DNA of 64,000 nucleotides from Aureivirga marina (GTDB lineage: Bacteria; Bacteroidota; Bacteroidia; Flavobacteriales; Flavobacteriaceae): positions 134,307 through 198,306 of the forward strand of contig NZ_JADPIB010000007.1 of assembly GCF_015767265.1 (NCBI RefSeq), read 5' to 3'. Below the pieces are notes generated by a model. The model was not told the origin of the DNA. It saw nothing but the letters and a program-made list of their open reading frames with translations, and made no database searches. A program made the position numbers and the translations under genes. Each line of letters begins with the position of its first letter. The stretch's first letter is position 1. This document shows, in pieces, positions 54,855-63,763 of the stretch.

Positions 54855-56231
54855 TTACCATTCAGCAATCTTATAATTTTTTAACATAACACCTGCAATA
54901 TTACTATTATTTTCTAAAATATCAATTATTGGATGTAAAATTCTTGCAGCTCCATCCACAGAATCTAATGGAGGAATATAACCAATTTCAAATTGTTTCT
55001 TGCGTAAAGGTTCCACAGCTCCCGTAGAAACCCAACCAACATCTACAGCATTCATATAAATATTCTTTTCAATATATTCAATTCCAGATGTTCTAGTTAA
55101 CATATTTAAAGATGCTTTCGTCATATTTGTATGCGGATGAAACATCGTTTTATTATTGTAACTAAAAATTCCCTCTGAAGAAGTTACATTAATGATAAAA
55201 CGTTTTTCAAACTTTGAATTTTCTAATAAAGGTGTCAATTTTTGAATTAAAAAATAAGGTGAAATTTGATTGATTAAATTCACTTCTAACAATTCATATG
55301 TTGAAATTTCTTCTAAAGTAGAATTCCAACTTGTTTTCATTCTTTTATCAACTGGCTGTCCAAATCTTGTCAATTCTCCTGAAGTATTTATAGAAGTTTC
55401 CAACAAAGCCGTTTCTTCTAAAACAGGTGTTTTATTTTCTATAAAAAGTTTAGAATCTTTAAACTTTTCAATTAATAAATTTTCCTTTTGAATTAAAGGC
55501 GTATAAAAATTAATATCATATTTTATTGTCTGTGCAGCATTATTTACCAAAATATCTAAAGCTTGATTTTTAGAAATATAATATTGAATAAAATGATCCA
55601 AAGCTTGGAGATTTCTCAAATCTAAACCATAAATATCCAATCGATGTTTCCATTCTTCATAATCTTCTTCTTTTTGATAAATCTCAAGTGCAGAAGCCGG
55701 AAATCTTGTTGTAATTGTAACATTTGCATTTGCTCTTAAAAATTTTAAAGCAGTGGCTAAACCGATTTTCACTCTTCCACCTGTAATGATAACATTTCGA
55801 TTTTTTAAATCAGTAGTTTTAAAGCGATAATCATAATTTTCTGTTGCACATTCTGGACAAAGTCTATTATAGAAATAATGTAGAAGCTTAAATTCTTGAT
55901 TACAACAATAGCAATTCTTCGAATAATTCAAAGTCGTAAAATCTCCATTTTGGAAATAATCATTATACAACGTTTTATTTTCTATAGCATTTTTGGAAAT
56001 AATTGTCTCTTTTATTGTTTCAAAATCTTGTTGCTTTAATTCTTCTCTTCTAGGAAAAACACTTTCTTTATGTGGATTTTTAAGTTTCTTTGCTTTTTTG
56101 GAAATTTTTGTAATCAATCCACCAAATAATTCATTATCAGGATTATTATAAGGATCTTCTTTTAATTCTTGTAAAACTTTCAAACAAGTTTCCCATTCTT
56201 CCAAAGAAAATGGATACTCTTCTTTAGTCAT
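54855..56231 (-). CDS. SDR oxidoreductase with N-terminal zinc-ribbon-like segment
   Basis: 458 residues. About residues 1-105 are a charged helical region. Then CYCCNQEF and LCPECA (about 108-135), two Cys pairs that look like a zinc ribbon. The Rossmann domain begins NRNVIITGGRVKIGLATALK, with the NNAA motif in DILVNNAAQ, Ser in INVTSSEG and a catalytic Lys in TKASLNML; the canonical Tyr is not in its usual place, since the residues before it are HPHTNMTK. So this SDR may be catalytically atypical. It is upstream of the tRNA array, on the same strand, about 46 bp away. Confidence 0.75.
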   Translation of the reverse strand: MTKEEYPFSLEEWETCLKVLQELKEDPYNNPDNELFGGLITKISKKAKKLKNPHKESVFPRREELKQQDFETIKETIISKNAIENKTLYNDYFQNGDFTTLNYSKNCYCCNQEFKLLHYFYNRLCPECATENYDYRFKTTDLKNRNVIITGGRVKIGLATALKFLRANANVTITTRFPASALEIYQKEEDYEEWKHRLDIYGLDLRNLQALDHFIQYYISKNQALDILVNNAAQTIKYDINFYTPLIQKENLLIEKFKDSKLFIENKTPVLEETALLETSINTSGELTRFGQPVDKRMKTSWNSTLEEISTYELLEVNLINQISPYFLIQKLTPLLENSKFEKRFIINVTSSEGIFSYNNKTMFHPHTNMTKASLNMLTRTSGIEYIEKNIYMNAVDVGWVSTGAVEPLRKKQFEIGYIPPLDSVDGAARILHPIIDILENNSNIAGVMLKNYKIAEW

Positions 56232-56385
56232 TTTTTAAATTTTTGCCTAAAATATAAAAATCTCTTTTTAAAAATGAATCGATTTATTTCTTAAAACTTA
56301 AAGCTGTGTTGTATTCATTTTTGAAATTGTATATTTAATCTTGATTTACAGTGTTTTAAAATTAAAATGATAAATATTTTTCTTT

Positions 56386-57753
56386 ATGATTCTTTCTTTT
56401 CAAAAAGTAATCGAAAAATTTAGCGCATGGATTTGGGATTGGCCTCTTTTGATTTTATTAATTGGAGGTGGACTTTTTCTGTTGTTTTATTCTCGATTTA
56501 TTCCATTTAAATATTTATTTCATACAATTCAAATCATTCGTGGAAAATACGATAGAAAAGAAGATCATGGAGAATTAAGTCATTTTGAAGCGCTTTCTTC
56601 TGCAATTGCTGCAACAGTTGGTTTAGGAAATATTAGCGGAGTTGCAATTGCAATTGTAACTGGTGGTTCTGGAGCGATTTTTTGGATGTGGATGAGTGCT
56701 ATTGTTGGAATGGCAACTAAATTTTTCACTTGTACGCTTTCTGTGATGTATCGAAAAGATGTAGATGAAGAAAATACATTAGCTGGACCAATGTATGTAA
56801 TTACAGAAGGTTTAGGAAAAAAATGGAAACCACTTGCAATTTTCTTTTCTCTTGTTGGGTTAATTGGAGTAACGCCAGCTTTTCAAGCGAATCAGCTTAC
56901 TGCAACATTTTTGGAAGTTTTAAAAACAAAACCAGAAAATGAATTGACAACAAAATTAATCATCGGTTGTTTGATTGCTATTTTAGTTGGAATTGTAATC
57001 TTCGGTGGATTGAAAAGAATCGGAAAAGTAACTTCGAAATTGGTTCCTTTTATGGTGATTTTCTATATGATTTCTGTTTTTATTATTCTTGGAGTAAACT
57101 ATGAGCAAATTCCATATATTTTTGAAAGTATTTTTTCAAATGCTTTTACTGCAAATGCTGCACTCGGAGGAGGATTAGGTTATATCATTAAAACTGGAGT
57201 TAAAAGAGCTGCATTTTCAAACGAAGCTGGAATCGGAACTGCTCCAATGATGCACGGCCATGCAAAAACGAAAGAACCAATTCGTGAAGGTTTAGTTGCA
57301 ATGATTGGTCCTTTTATAGATACAATTGTGGTTTGTTCGCTTACTGCTTTTATGATTCTTTCTACAGGAATTGCAGATATTTCAGATGCAAATGGAGTTG
57401 CATTAACACTAAAAGCTTTTCAATCTGTTTTTCCAAATGCCATTTCTGAAATTCTGTTATTAATTGCTGTTTTGATTTTCTCACTTTCTACAATGTTTAC
57501 TTTTTCTTATTATGGTGTGACTTGTTTAGGATTTCTAACAAAACCAAAATATGGACATTATTATAGATATTTTTATGTTTTGGTTATCATCGTTGCTTCT
57601 GCTGTAACACTTGATGTAATTGTAAATATTGTTGATAGTTTTTTTGCAATGATGGCTATTCCAACCGTGATTTCTACAATTCTATTAGCACCAAAAGTTC
57701 GAAAAGCTGCCGATATTTATTTTAAAAAATTAAAGGAAGGGAGGTTTGGGTGA
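56386..57753 (+). CDS. Sodium:alanine/glycine symporter (AGCS family)
   Basis: 455 residues, about 11 membrane helices. Signature ALSSAIAATVGLGNISGVAI near residue 70 and GGGLGYIIKTGVKRAAFSNE, AGIGTAPMMHGHAKTKEP around residue 270 are diagnostic. It imports alanine or glycine with Na+. It lies between the tRNA block and the second thi leader, with no functional tie to either. Confidence 0.93.
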   Translation: MILSFQKVIEKFSAWIWDWPLLILLIGGGLFLLFYSRFIPFKYLFHTIQIIRGKYDRKEDHGELSHFEALSSAIAATVGLGNISGVAIAIVTGGSGAIFWMWMSAIVGMATKFFTCTLSVMYRKDVDEENTLAGPMYVITEGLGKKWKPLAIFFSLVGLIGVTPAFQANQLTATFLEVLKTKPENELTTKLIIGCLIAILVGIVIFGGLKRIGKVTSKLVPFMVIFYMISVFIILGVNYEQIPYIFESIFSNAFTANAALGGGLGYIIKTGVKRAAFSNEAGIGTAPMMHGHAKTKEPIREGLVAMIGPFIDTIVVCSLTAFMILSTGIADISDANGVALTLKAFQSVFPNAISEILLLIAVLIFSLSTMFTFSYYGVTCLGFLTKPKYGHYYRYFYVLVIIVASAVTLDVIVNIVDSFFAMMAIPTVISTILLAPKVRKAADIYFKKLKEGRFG

Positions 57754-57842
57754 TGCATTTTTTAATTTCCCTTTTTGGAATAAATTTTTTCAGTTTTCTA
57801 GATTATTATTAAGTAAAAAAAGAATGTATCTATATATCTCTG

Positions 57843-57866
57843 TTGACTAAGCGAAGTCGAAGTCAA
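57843..57866 (+). repeat. Small inverted repeat, dispersed-repeat-like
   Basis: TTGACT - 12 nt - AGTCAA enclosing AAGCGAAGTCGA. CGAAGTCGAAGTC-type sequences are often scattered in flavobacterial intergenic DNA (from memory). About 90 bp before TPP riboswitch 2. Confidence 0.4.
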
Positions 57867-57956
57867 AATCACATTTCTTAATGTAATTAACACAAAACAT
57901 TTTCATAAATCCAAACATCAACACTTTAAAATAAAAAAAATTCCTATCTTCGTTTT

Positions 57957-58043
57957 GTAAACTTTAGGGGTGTCTTTAAGTAGACTGAGAAATACCCTTT
58001 GAACCTGATGTAGATGATCCTACCGTAGGGAAAAGTGCAACCG
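57957..58043 (+). ncRNA. TPP riboswitch (THI element), copy 2
   Basis: Same conserved blocks as copy 1: GGGGTGTC, CTGAGA, AAATACCCTTTGAACCTGAT, CCTACCGTAGGGAAAAGTG. The P3-region loop is shorter. The upstream TATCTTCGTTTTGTAAACTT is identical in both copies. It governs thiD-thiE-thiG-thiH. Confidence 0.93.
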
Positions 58044-58122
58044 TTTTTTTATACGGAACTTCTTTTCAGTTTGTTCTCTTTCAAGAACAAGTTTTCAACT
58101 AAAGTTTATGGTTATTATTAAG
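58044..58122 (+). promoter_or_regulatory. Expression platform of TPP riboswitch copy 2
   Basis: Hairpin CCGT - ACGG and hairpin TTGTTCT - AGAACAA, then CTAAAGTTT (58099-58107) complementary to AAACTTTAG at 57959-57967, then ATGGTTATTATT opening a short ORF (MVIIKNILFKNIS). The first hairpin's stem differs in sequence from copy 1 but still pairs. Confidence 0.65.
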
Positions 58123-58240
58123 AATATTTTGTTTAAAAATATTTCATGAATTAATTTTTACCTAATTATAAAATAATATGTTCTAAATCATTTTATTTAA
58201 AAATCGAAGATTTATTTAGTCTTTCATAATGAGTATAGAA

Positions 58241-58380
58241 TTTTAATTGCGTTAAGAAATTCTGAATCCTTGTAAGAATTTTAGCAATTAAAATGCGGTT
58301 TTTTGACCTTGTTGTCAAAAAAATACCTTTTATGAAAGTGTCCTTTTTTGGTTCATTTTTTAGACAAGTAAAAAATGAAC
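58241..58380 (+). other. Structured leader between riboswitch 2 and thiD
   Basis: Three successive hairpins: TTTTAATTGC/GCAATTAAAA (58241-58293) with an inner AAATTCT/AGAATTT stem; TTTTTTGAC/GTCAAAAA (58299-58323); and GTTCATTTTTTA - GACAAG - TAAAAAATGAAC (58351-58380, perfect 12 bp). The last shares sequence with the repeat at 14201. From 58381 to 58538 the DNA is AT-rich with one more hairpin (CCTCTT - TATT - AAGAGG, 58506-58521). No gene seen. Confidence 0.5.
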
Positions 58381-58538
58381 AAGAAGTTGAATCTAAACGA
58401 AATTTTCAAAATTTTAGATAATATTTTTTGATTTAAGAAAAACATTCAATTCATGAAATAATTAAAATTTAATGTGAGTGAGTTATTTATAAAAACTTTC
58501 TCAAACCTCTTTATTAAGAGGAGAATATAAAAATAATC

Positions 58539-59294
58539 ATGAACCAAAACAGAAACTATTGTCTAAGTATTGCAGGATTTGATCCAAGTTCTGGTGCTGG
58601 ACTTTCGGCAGATTTAAAAACATTTGAAATGCACAAAGTGTATGGATTTTCGGTTTGTTCTGCTATAACTGTCCAAAATGAAATCGAATTTCAATCTTGT
58701 GATTGGATTTCAAAAGAGAAAATTATTTCGCAATTAGAAATTCTTTTAAAACGTTTTCCTATTTCTGTTATTAAGATAGGAATTGTTGAAAGTTGGGAGA
58801 TTTTACTAGAGATTATAGATTTTATTGAAAGTAAAATAGAAGAACCAAAAATCATTTTAGATCCTGTTTTAAGAAGCAGTAGCAATTTTGTTTTTCATTC
58901 AAATGAAAAGAATTCTGATTTTGAAAAAGTGCTGCAAAAATGTTATTTACTCACTCCTAATTATCAAGAAATTCAACAAATTTTCCCAGATAAAAATGTA
59001 GAAGAAACTATTTTTTATTTAAATCAGTTTACAAATATTTTTTTGAAAGGTGGACATAAAAAATCTGCTCTTGGTGAAGACGCTTTGTATCTTAAAAATG
59101 GTGAAGAATTTATTTTTAAACCAAAGGAAAGTCAAGTTTTTGAAAAGCATGGAAGTGGTTGTGTTTTAGCTTCTGCAATTGCAGCGAATTTGGCTAATAA
59201 TTTGCCAATTGGAACTGCTTGTCAAAAAGCAAAAGAATATACATTTCAATTTTTAAATTCAACAGAAAACTTATTAGGTTATCATAATTTATGA
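58539..59294 (+). CDS. thiD: Hydroxymethylpyrimidine/phosphomethylpyrimidine kinase ThiD
   Basis: 251 residues, ribokinase fold. Motifs: SIAGFDPSSGAGLSADLKTF, YGFSVCSAITVQNEIEFQS, LDPVLRSSSNF, LLTPNYQEI, and FLKGGHKKS with the late HGSGCVLASAIAANLA. It phosphorylates HMP and HMP-P to HMP-PP. It overlaps thiE by 4 bp, so the two are coupled. Confidence 0.94.
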   Translation: MNQNRNYCLSIAGFDPSSGAGLSADLKTFEMHKVYGFSVCSAITVQNEIEFQSCDWISKEKIISQLEILLKRFPISVIKIGIVESWEILLEIIDFIESKIEEPKIILDPVLRSSSNFVFHSNEKNSDFEKVLQKCYLLTPNYQEIQQIFPDKNVEETIFYLNQFTNIFLKGGHKKSALGEDALYLKNGEEFIFKPKESQVFEKHGSGCVLASAIAANLANNLPIGTACQKAKEYTFQFLNSTENLLGYHNL

Positions 59295-59914
59295 TTTCAA
59301 ATTTACAATATATAACACAAGGAAATTCCGTTGCAGAACATATAGAAAATGCAGAAAAAGTGATGCAAAACGGTGTAGATTGGGTACAACTTCGATTAAA
59401 AGATGTATCAGAAGAAATTTATAAAGAAGCAGCAAAAGAATTAAAAGAAATTTGTCAAAAATACGATTCAAAATTAGTCATAAACGACAATCCTTTTGTT
59501 GCAAAATATGCTAATGCAGACGCTTTACATTTAGGAAAAAATGATATGGATGTTTTGGAAGCAAGAAAAATTGTTTCTGAAAATACGATTATTGGTGGAA
59601 CAGCAAATAATCTAGAAGATTGCTTGAATTTGATAGAAAAAAATGTAAATTATATCGGATTAGGCCCTTTCAGATTTACCACCACAAAGAAAAATTTAAG
59701 TCCAGTTTTAGGAATTACAGGTTATCAACAAATCATTTCAAAATTAGAAGAAAGAAATATAAAAACTCCAATTATTGCGATTGGAGGGATTACAGAAAAT
59801 GATGTTGTTGAAATTAGAAATACCGGAGTTTTTGGAATTGCAGTTTCTGCTTTGTTAACTAATGAAATTGTGATAGAAAAAATTATTTCTCAATTAAAAA
59901 ATCAATTAAAATGA
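59291..59914 (+). CDS. thiE: Thiamine phosphate synthase ThiE
   Basis: 207 residues with full ThiE motifs: [49 protein letters not shown] (pyrophosphate loop) and IIAIGGI. It joins HMP-PP and thiazole-phosphate. Overlaps thiD and thiG by 4 bp on each side. Differs from the TenI-like copy at 52371, which lacks the phosphate loop. Confidence 0.94.
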   Translation: MISNLQYITQGNSVAEHIENAEKVMQNGVDWVQLRLKDVSEEIYKEAAKELKEICQKYDSKLVINDNPFVAKYANADALHLGKNDMDVLEARKIVSENTIIGGTANNLEDCLNLIEKNVNYIGLGPFRFTTTKKNLSPVLGITGYQQIISKLEERNIKTPIIAIGGITENDVVEIRNTGVFGIAVSALLTNEIVIEKIISQLKNQLK

Positions 59915-60681
59915 ATCAAGACATTTTAAAAATCGCAGACAAAGAATTTCAATCTAGATTGTTCACAGGAACAGGGAAATTTAGCAATCCACAATTAATG
60001 CAACAAGCATTGAAAGCTTCCGAAAGTCAATTGACAACTGTAGCTTTAAAGCGAGTGGAAGTAAAAAATGAAAATGACCAGATATTATCATTTATTGATA
60101 AATCTATTGATTTATTGCCAAACACTTCAGGAGTACGAAATGCAAAAGAAGCTGTATTTGCAGCTCAATTAGCAAGAGAAGCTTTGGAAACAAATTGGGT
60201 AAAAGTAGAAATTCATCCAGATCCGAGATATTTATTACCAGATGCTGTAGAAACTTTGAAAGCTGTGGAAGAATTGGTGAAACTTGGATTTGTAGTAATG
60301 CCATATATTCATGCAGATCCTGTTCTGTGTAAAAGATTAGAAGAGGTTGGAGCACAATGTGTGATGCCTCTTGGTGCACCAATAGGAAGTAATAAAGGAT
60401 TGAAAACATTGGATTTTTTAGAAATTATTATTGAACAAAGTAATGTTCCTGTGATAGTAGATGCTGGAATTGGAAGTCCTTCACATGCAGCGCATGCCAT
60501 GGAAATTGGAGCAGATGCAGTTTTAGTAAATACAGCAATTGCAGTTTCAGAAAATCCTATTGCAATGGCAACTGCTTTTAAAATGGCGGTACAAGCTGGA
60601 AGAATGGCATATAACGCGAAATTGGCTCCTGTTAGAAAGCAAGCAGAAGCAAGTAGTCCGCTTACTTCTTTTTTATCATAA
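59911..60681 (+). CDS. thiG: Thiazole synthase ThiG
   Basis: 256 residues, TIM barrel. [36 protein letters not shown] with the Schiff-base Lys, [20 protein letters not shown] and [20 protein letters not shown] are diagnostic. It makes the thiazole ring from DXP, ThiS-thiocarboxylate and the ThiH product. Its ATG overlaps thiE's stop. Confidence 0.96.
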   Translation: MNQDILKIADKEFQSRLFTGTGKFSNPQLMQQALKASESQLTTVALKRVEVKNENDQILSFIDKSIDLLPNTSGVRNAKEAVFAAQLAREALETNWVKVEIHPDPRYLLPDAVETLKAVEELVKLGFVVMPYIHADPVLCKRLEEVGAQCVMPLGAPIGSNKGLKTLDFLEIIIEQSNVPVIVDAGIGSPSHAAHAMEIGADAVLVNTAIAVSENPIAMATAFKMAVQAGRMAYNAKLAPVRKQAEASSPLTSFLS

Positions 60682-60729
60682 AATAGAAGAGAAAATATAA
60701 ATCAACAAAGATTTTAAAATCAAAAAACA

Positions 60730-61842
60730 ATGTCTTTTTTAGAAGAATTTGAAAAATACGATTGGGATACAATTACAGAGAAAATATATGCAGTTTCTGA
60801 AATAGAAGTTCGAAATGCTTTGCGTAATAAAAAGCGAAATTTAGAAGATTTTTTAGCTTTAATTTCTCCTGTGGCAAAACCATTTTTAGAAGAAATGGCA
60901 CAAGAAAGTAGATTTTTGACAAGAAAGCGATTTGGAAATACAATGCAAATGTATGCGCCAATGTATTTATCAAATGAATGTCAGAATATTTGTACATATT
61001 GTGGATTTAGCATGACGAATAAAATTCCTAGACGAACATTGACAGATGAAGAAATTATTAAAGAGGCAATGTTTCTAAAAGCGAAAGGATATGAACATAT
61101 TTTATTAGTAACAGGAGAAGCAAATAAAACTGTGGGAGTTCCTTATTTACAAAATGCAATTCGATTGTTAAAACCTTTGTTTTCGAATATTTCTATTGAA
61201 GTACAACCTTTGAAGCAACAGGAATATGAATTGTTAATTCAAGAAGGATTATATGCGGTTTTAGTATATCAAGAAACATATCACGAGGCAACATATAAAA
61301 CACATCATCCAAAAGGGAGAAAATCGAATTTTAGATTTCGTGCAGAAACTCCAGATAGATTAGGAAAAGCAGGAATTCATAAAATTGGAATTGGAGCTTT
61401 GTTTGGTTTGGAAGATTGGCGAACAGATAGTTTTTATACAGCTTTACATTTAAGATATTTGCAACAAAAATATTGGAAAACGAAATATTCTATTTCTTTT
61501 CCTAGATTGCGTCCACATGAAGGAGAAGTACAGCCAAAAATAGAAATGACAGATTCAGATTTGGTACAGTTAATCTGTGCTTTTCGACTTTTAGATGAAG
61601 ATGTAGAATTATCATTATCGACTAGAGAGAGTGAAGTTTTTAGAAATAATGTGATTCATCTTGGAGTGACTTCTATAAGTGCGGAATCGAAAACAAATCC
61701 TGGAGGATATACTGTAGAACCACAATCTTTAGAACAATTTGAAATTTCGGATGAAAGAAGTACAGAAGAAATAGCAATGATGCTACAAAAAAATGGATTT
61801 GATGTAGTTTGGAAAGATTGGGATAAAATATTTATTTTTTGA
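60730..61842 (+). CDS. thiH: 2-iminoacetate synthase ThiH
   Basis: 370 residues, radical-SAM enzyme. The cluster motif is LSNECQNICTYCGFSMTNKI (C-x3-C-x2-C). ILLVTGEANKTVGVPYL, YQETYHEATYKTHHPKG and GIGALFGLEDWRTDSFYTAL are ThiH-specific. It converts tyrosine to dehydroglycine for ThiG. No thiF follows it in this window. Confidence 0.96.
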   Translation: MSFLEEFEKYDWDTITEKIYAVSEIEVRNALRNKKRNLEDFLALISPVAKPFLEEMAQESRFLTRKRFGNTMQMYAPMYLSNECQNICTYCGFSMTNKIPRRTLTDEEIIKEAMFLKAKGYEHILLVTGEANKTVGVPYLQNAIRLLKPLFSNISIEVQPLKQQEYELLIQEGLYAVLVYQETYHEATYKTHHPKGRKSNFRFRAETPDRLGKAGIHKIGIGALFGLEDWRTDSFYTALHLRYLQQKYWKTKYSISFPRLRPHEGEVQPKIEMTDSDLVQLICAFRLLDEDVELSLSTRESEVFRNNVIHLGVTSISAESKTNPGGYTVEPQSLEQFEISDERSTEEIAMMLQKNGFDVVWKDWDKIFIF

Positions 61843-61980
61843 ATTTTATAAAATTTATTTGCGCCGCTTATTATAATTAATATATTTGCAACGTTATGAA
61901 AAGCTTTGAAAAAATTGTTATACATATTTCACTTTCAATTTTTTAAAAAAGCGCTATGTTTAATATTTTATAAAAAAATA

Positions 61981-62463
61981 ATGAAAAAATTAGTTTTATC
62001 CCTAGCGATAGTAGGGACGTTATTCTCATGCTCAAAAGATGATGATGGAAGTTCAACTCCTACACAAAATTCAGTAATTGGAACTTATAAATTGACTTCT
62101 GCAACTACACAAAATCCAGTTGATTTCAATGAAGATGGAGATTTTACAACTGATCTAATGGCAGAATGTGGTTCCTTAAGTGCAACTATTTCATTTTCAG
62201 AAAATAATATGGCTATAGCAGCTTATGATGATCCTTATTTTAATGAAGAGTGTCTATTAAGAGTGATAAACGGTGAATATACAATTGCAGGTAATGGTGT
62301 TGCTTTCACTGGTATTATTGATAGAAGTGGATCAATTGGAGAAGCTCCTGTTCATGGAAACTATGTTATTAAAGGTAATACTTTAGAATTTACTAAAAAA
62401 ATAGGAGGATTTGGTGATGATAGCGATTTAGAAATCGTAACTTACATTTTTACTAAACAATAG
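61981..62463 (+). CDS. Lipocalin-like lipoprotein, unknown
   Basis: 160 residues from ATG 61981; an upstream frame start would add 25 unrelated residues. Signal MKKLVLSLAIVGTLFSCSKD with a lipobox Cys. The mature region shows a beta-rich pattern, SVIGTYKLTSATTQNPVDFNE, DLMAECGSLSATISFSENN and an EFTKKIGGF tail, like small lipocalin-type Bacteroidota lipoproteins. A ligand is not evident. It follows thiH at a distance and has its own terminator. Confidence 0.7.
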   Translation: MKKLVLSLAIVGTLFSCSKDDDGSSTPTQNSVIGTYKLTSATTQNPVDFNEDGDFTTDLMAECGSLSATISFSENNMAIAAYDDPYFNEECLLRVINGEYTIAGNGVAFTGIIDRSGSIGEAPVHGNYVIKGNTLEFTKKIGGFGDDSDLEIVTYIFTKQ

Positions 62464-62471
62464 AAATAATA

Positions 62472-62504
62472 AAAAAAACTTCTCTTCTTTTGAGAAGGTT
62501 TTTA
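62472..62504. terminator. Terminator between lipoprotein and CDGSH genes
   Basis: AAACTTCTC - loop - GAGAAGGTTT with one bulge, A-run left and T-run right, between convergent genes. Confidence 0.72.
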
Positions 62505-62741
62505 AATTTTACTATGCGAACCATCACAAAAAGGATGTTTTTTTGTGTGTTTACAATTACATAAATAATATTCTTTGGTCTCTTCTACTTTAAAAATTGT
62601 TGGAGACATATCAGTTCCTTGGTGCGAGCCATCGCAAAGTGGTTGTCTTTTTGAAAGTCCACAAGAACACCAAGCATAATTTTTTCCTTTTTTTAATTCA
62701 ATTTTAGAAGGTTCTTTTTGATGTATTTTAGGTAATTTCAT
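62502..62741 (-). CDS. Tandem CDGSH iron-sulfur protein
   Basis: 79 residues with two CDGSH motifs: CSCGLSKRQPLCDGSHQG (about 29-46) and CNCKHTKKHPFCDGSHSK (about 61-78). Each gives the C-x-C...C-x3-H ligand set for one 2Fe-2S cluster, so this is the tandem (MiNT/CISD3-like) class. Probable redox or iron-sulfur sensing/transfer role. Cytosolic. Confidence 0.93.
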   Translation of the reverse strand: MKLPKIHQKEPSKIELKKGKNYAWCSCGLSKRQPLCDGSHQGTDMSPTIFKVEETKEYYLCNCKHTKKHPFCDGSHSKI

Positions 62742-62891
62742 GATATTTAAGTTTTTGGTTTCTTAAATATAAGGAGAAAAACTACTAAACTTTAGTTAAT
62801 AAAAGAAAGTAGTTGAGGTTTAATTTACAAAAGAAGGAATGCTTTTATTCTTAAGAAATACCTATTTTTGTTTTCCTAAAAATGAAAAATT

Positions 62892-63752
62892 ATGCTAAGT
62901 ATTAATCCAAAAGATATACCTACTGCAAAACTTCATAGTTATTTACTAGGAGCTGTTGCACCAAGACCAATCGCATTTGCAAGTACAATGGATGAAGAAG
63001 GAAATCCAAATCTTTCTCCTTTTAGTTTTTTTAATGTATTTAGTGCAAATCCACCAATCATGATTTTTTCTCCAGCAAGAAGAGTGAGAAACAATACAAC
63101 AAAACATACACTTGAAAATGTAAAAGCAACTGGTGAAGTTGTAATAAATGTTGTAAATTATGATATCGTTCACCAAATGTCACTTTCTTCAACAGAATAT
63201 CCAGATGGTGTAAACGAGTTTTTAAAATCAGGATTAACAATGGAATCTTCTGAATTGGTAAAACCATTTAGAGTAAAAGAATCTCCAGTACAATTTGAAT
63301 GTAAAGTAAAAGAAGTAATTGAGCTTGGAGACGAAGGTGGAGCAGGAAACTTAGTTGTTTGTGAAGTTGTAAAATTACATGTAAACGAAGATGTTTTAGA
63401 TGAAAATGGAGCAATTGATCAAGTAAAAATTGATTTAGTAGCAAGAATGGGAGGAAGCTATTATTCTAGAGCTAAAGAAGGTTTCTTTGAAATTCCAAAA
63501 CCATTAACAACACATGGAATTGGAGTAGATGCTTTACCAGAAGAAATTCGTACAAGTGAAGTATTGACAGGAAATGATTTAGGAATGCTTGGAAATGTAG
63601 AAACTTTACCTTCTGAAGCAGACTTAGAAAAATTTGCAAACGAATATCCTGAATATGTAGGTATTAATTTAAATAAAAGACATAAATTTGCACAGAACTT
63701 TTTAGCAAAGGAAGAAATTGATATAGCTTGGAAAGTTCTGCTAATTAAATAA
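62892..63752 (+). CDS. Flavin reductase-like FMN-binding protein
   Basis: 286 residues. Split-barrel flavin-binding domain: LGAVAPRPIAFASTMDEEGN, LSPFSFFNVFSANPPIMIFS and ARRVRNNTTKHTLENVKATG, GEVVINVVNYDIVHQM. The C-terminal extension is of unknown role. It is likely a flavin reductase or flavin-dependent oxidoreductase partner. Its stop is 11 bp before the next gene, so the two are probably co-transcribed. Confidence 0.9.
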   Translation: MLSINPKDIPTAKLHSYLLGAVAPRPIAFASTMDEEGNPNLSPFSFFNVFSANPPIMIFSPARRVRNNTTKHTLENVKATGEVVINVVNYDIVHQMSLSSTEYPDGVNEFLKSGLTMESSELVKPFRVKESPVQFECKVKEVIELGDEGGAGNLVVCEVVKLHVNEDVLDENGAIDQVKIDLVARMGGSYYSRAKEGFFEIPKPLTTHGIGVDALPEEIRTSEVLTGNDLGMLGNVETLPSEADLEKFANEYPEYVGINLNKRHKFAQNFLAKEEIDIAWKVLLIK

Positions 63753-63763
63753 GTAAAAATACA

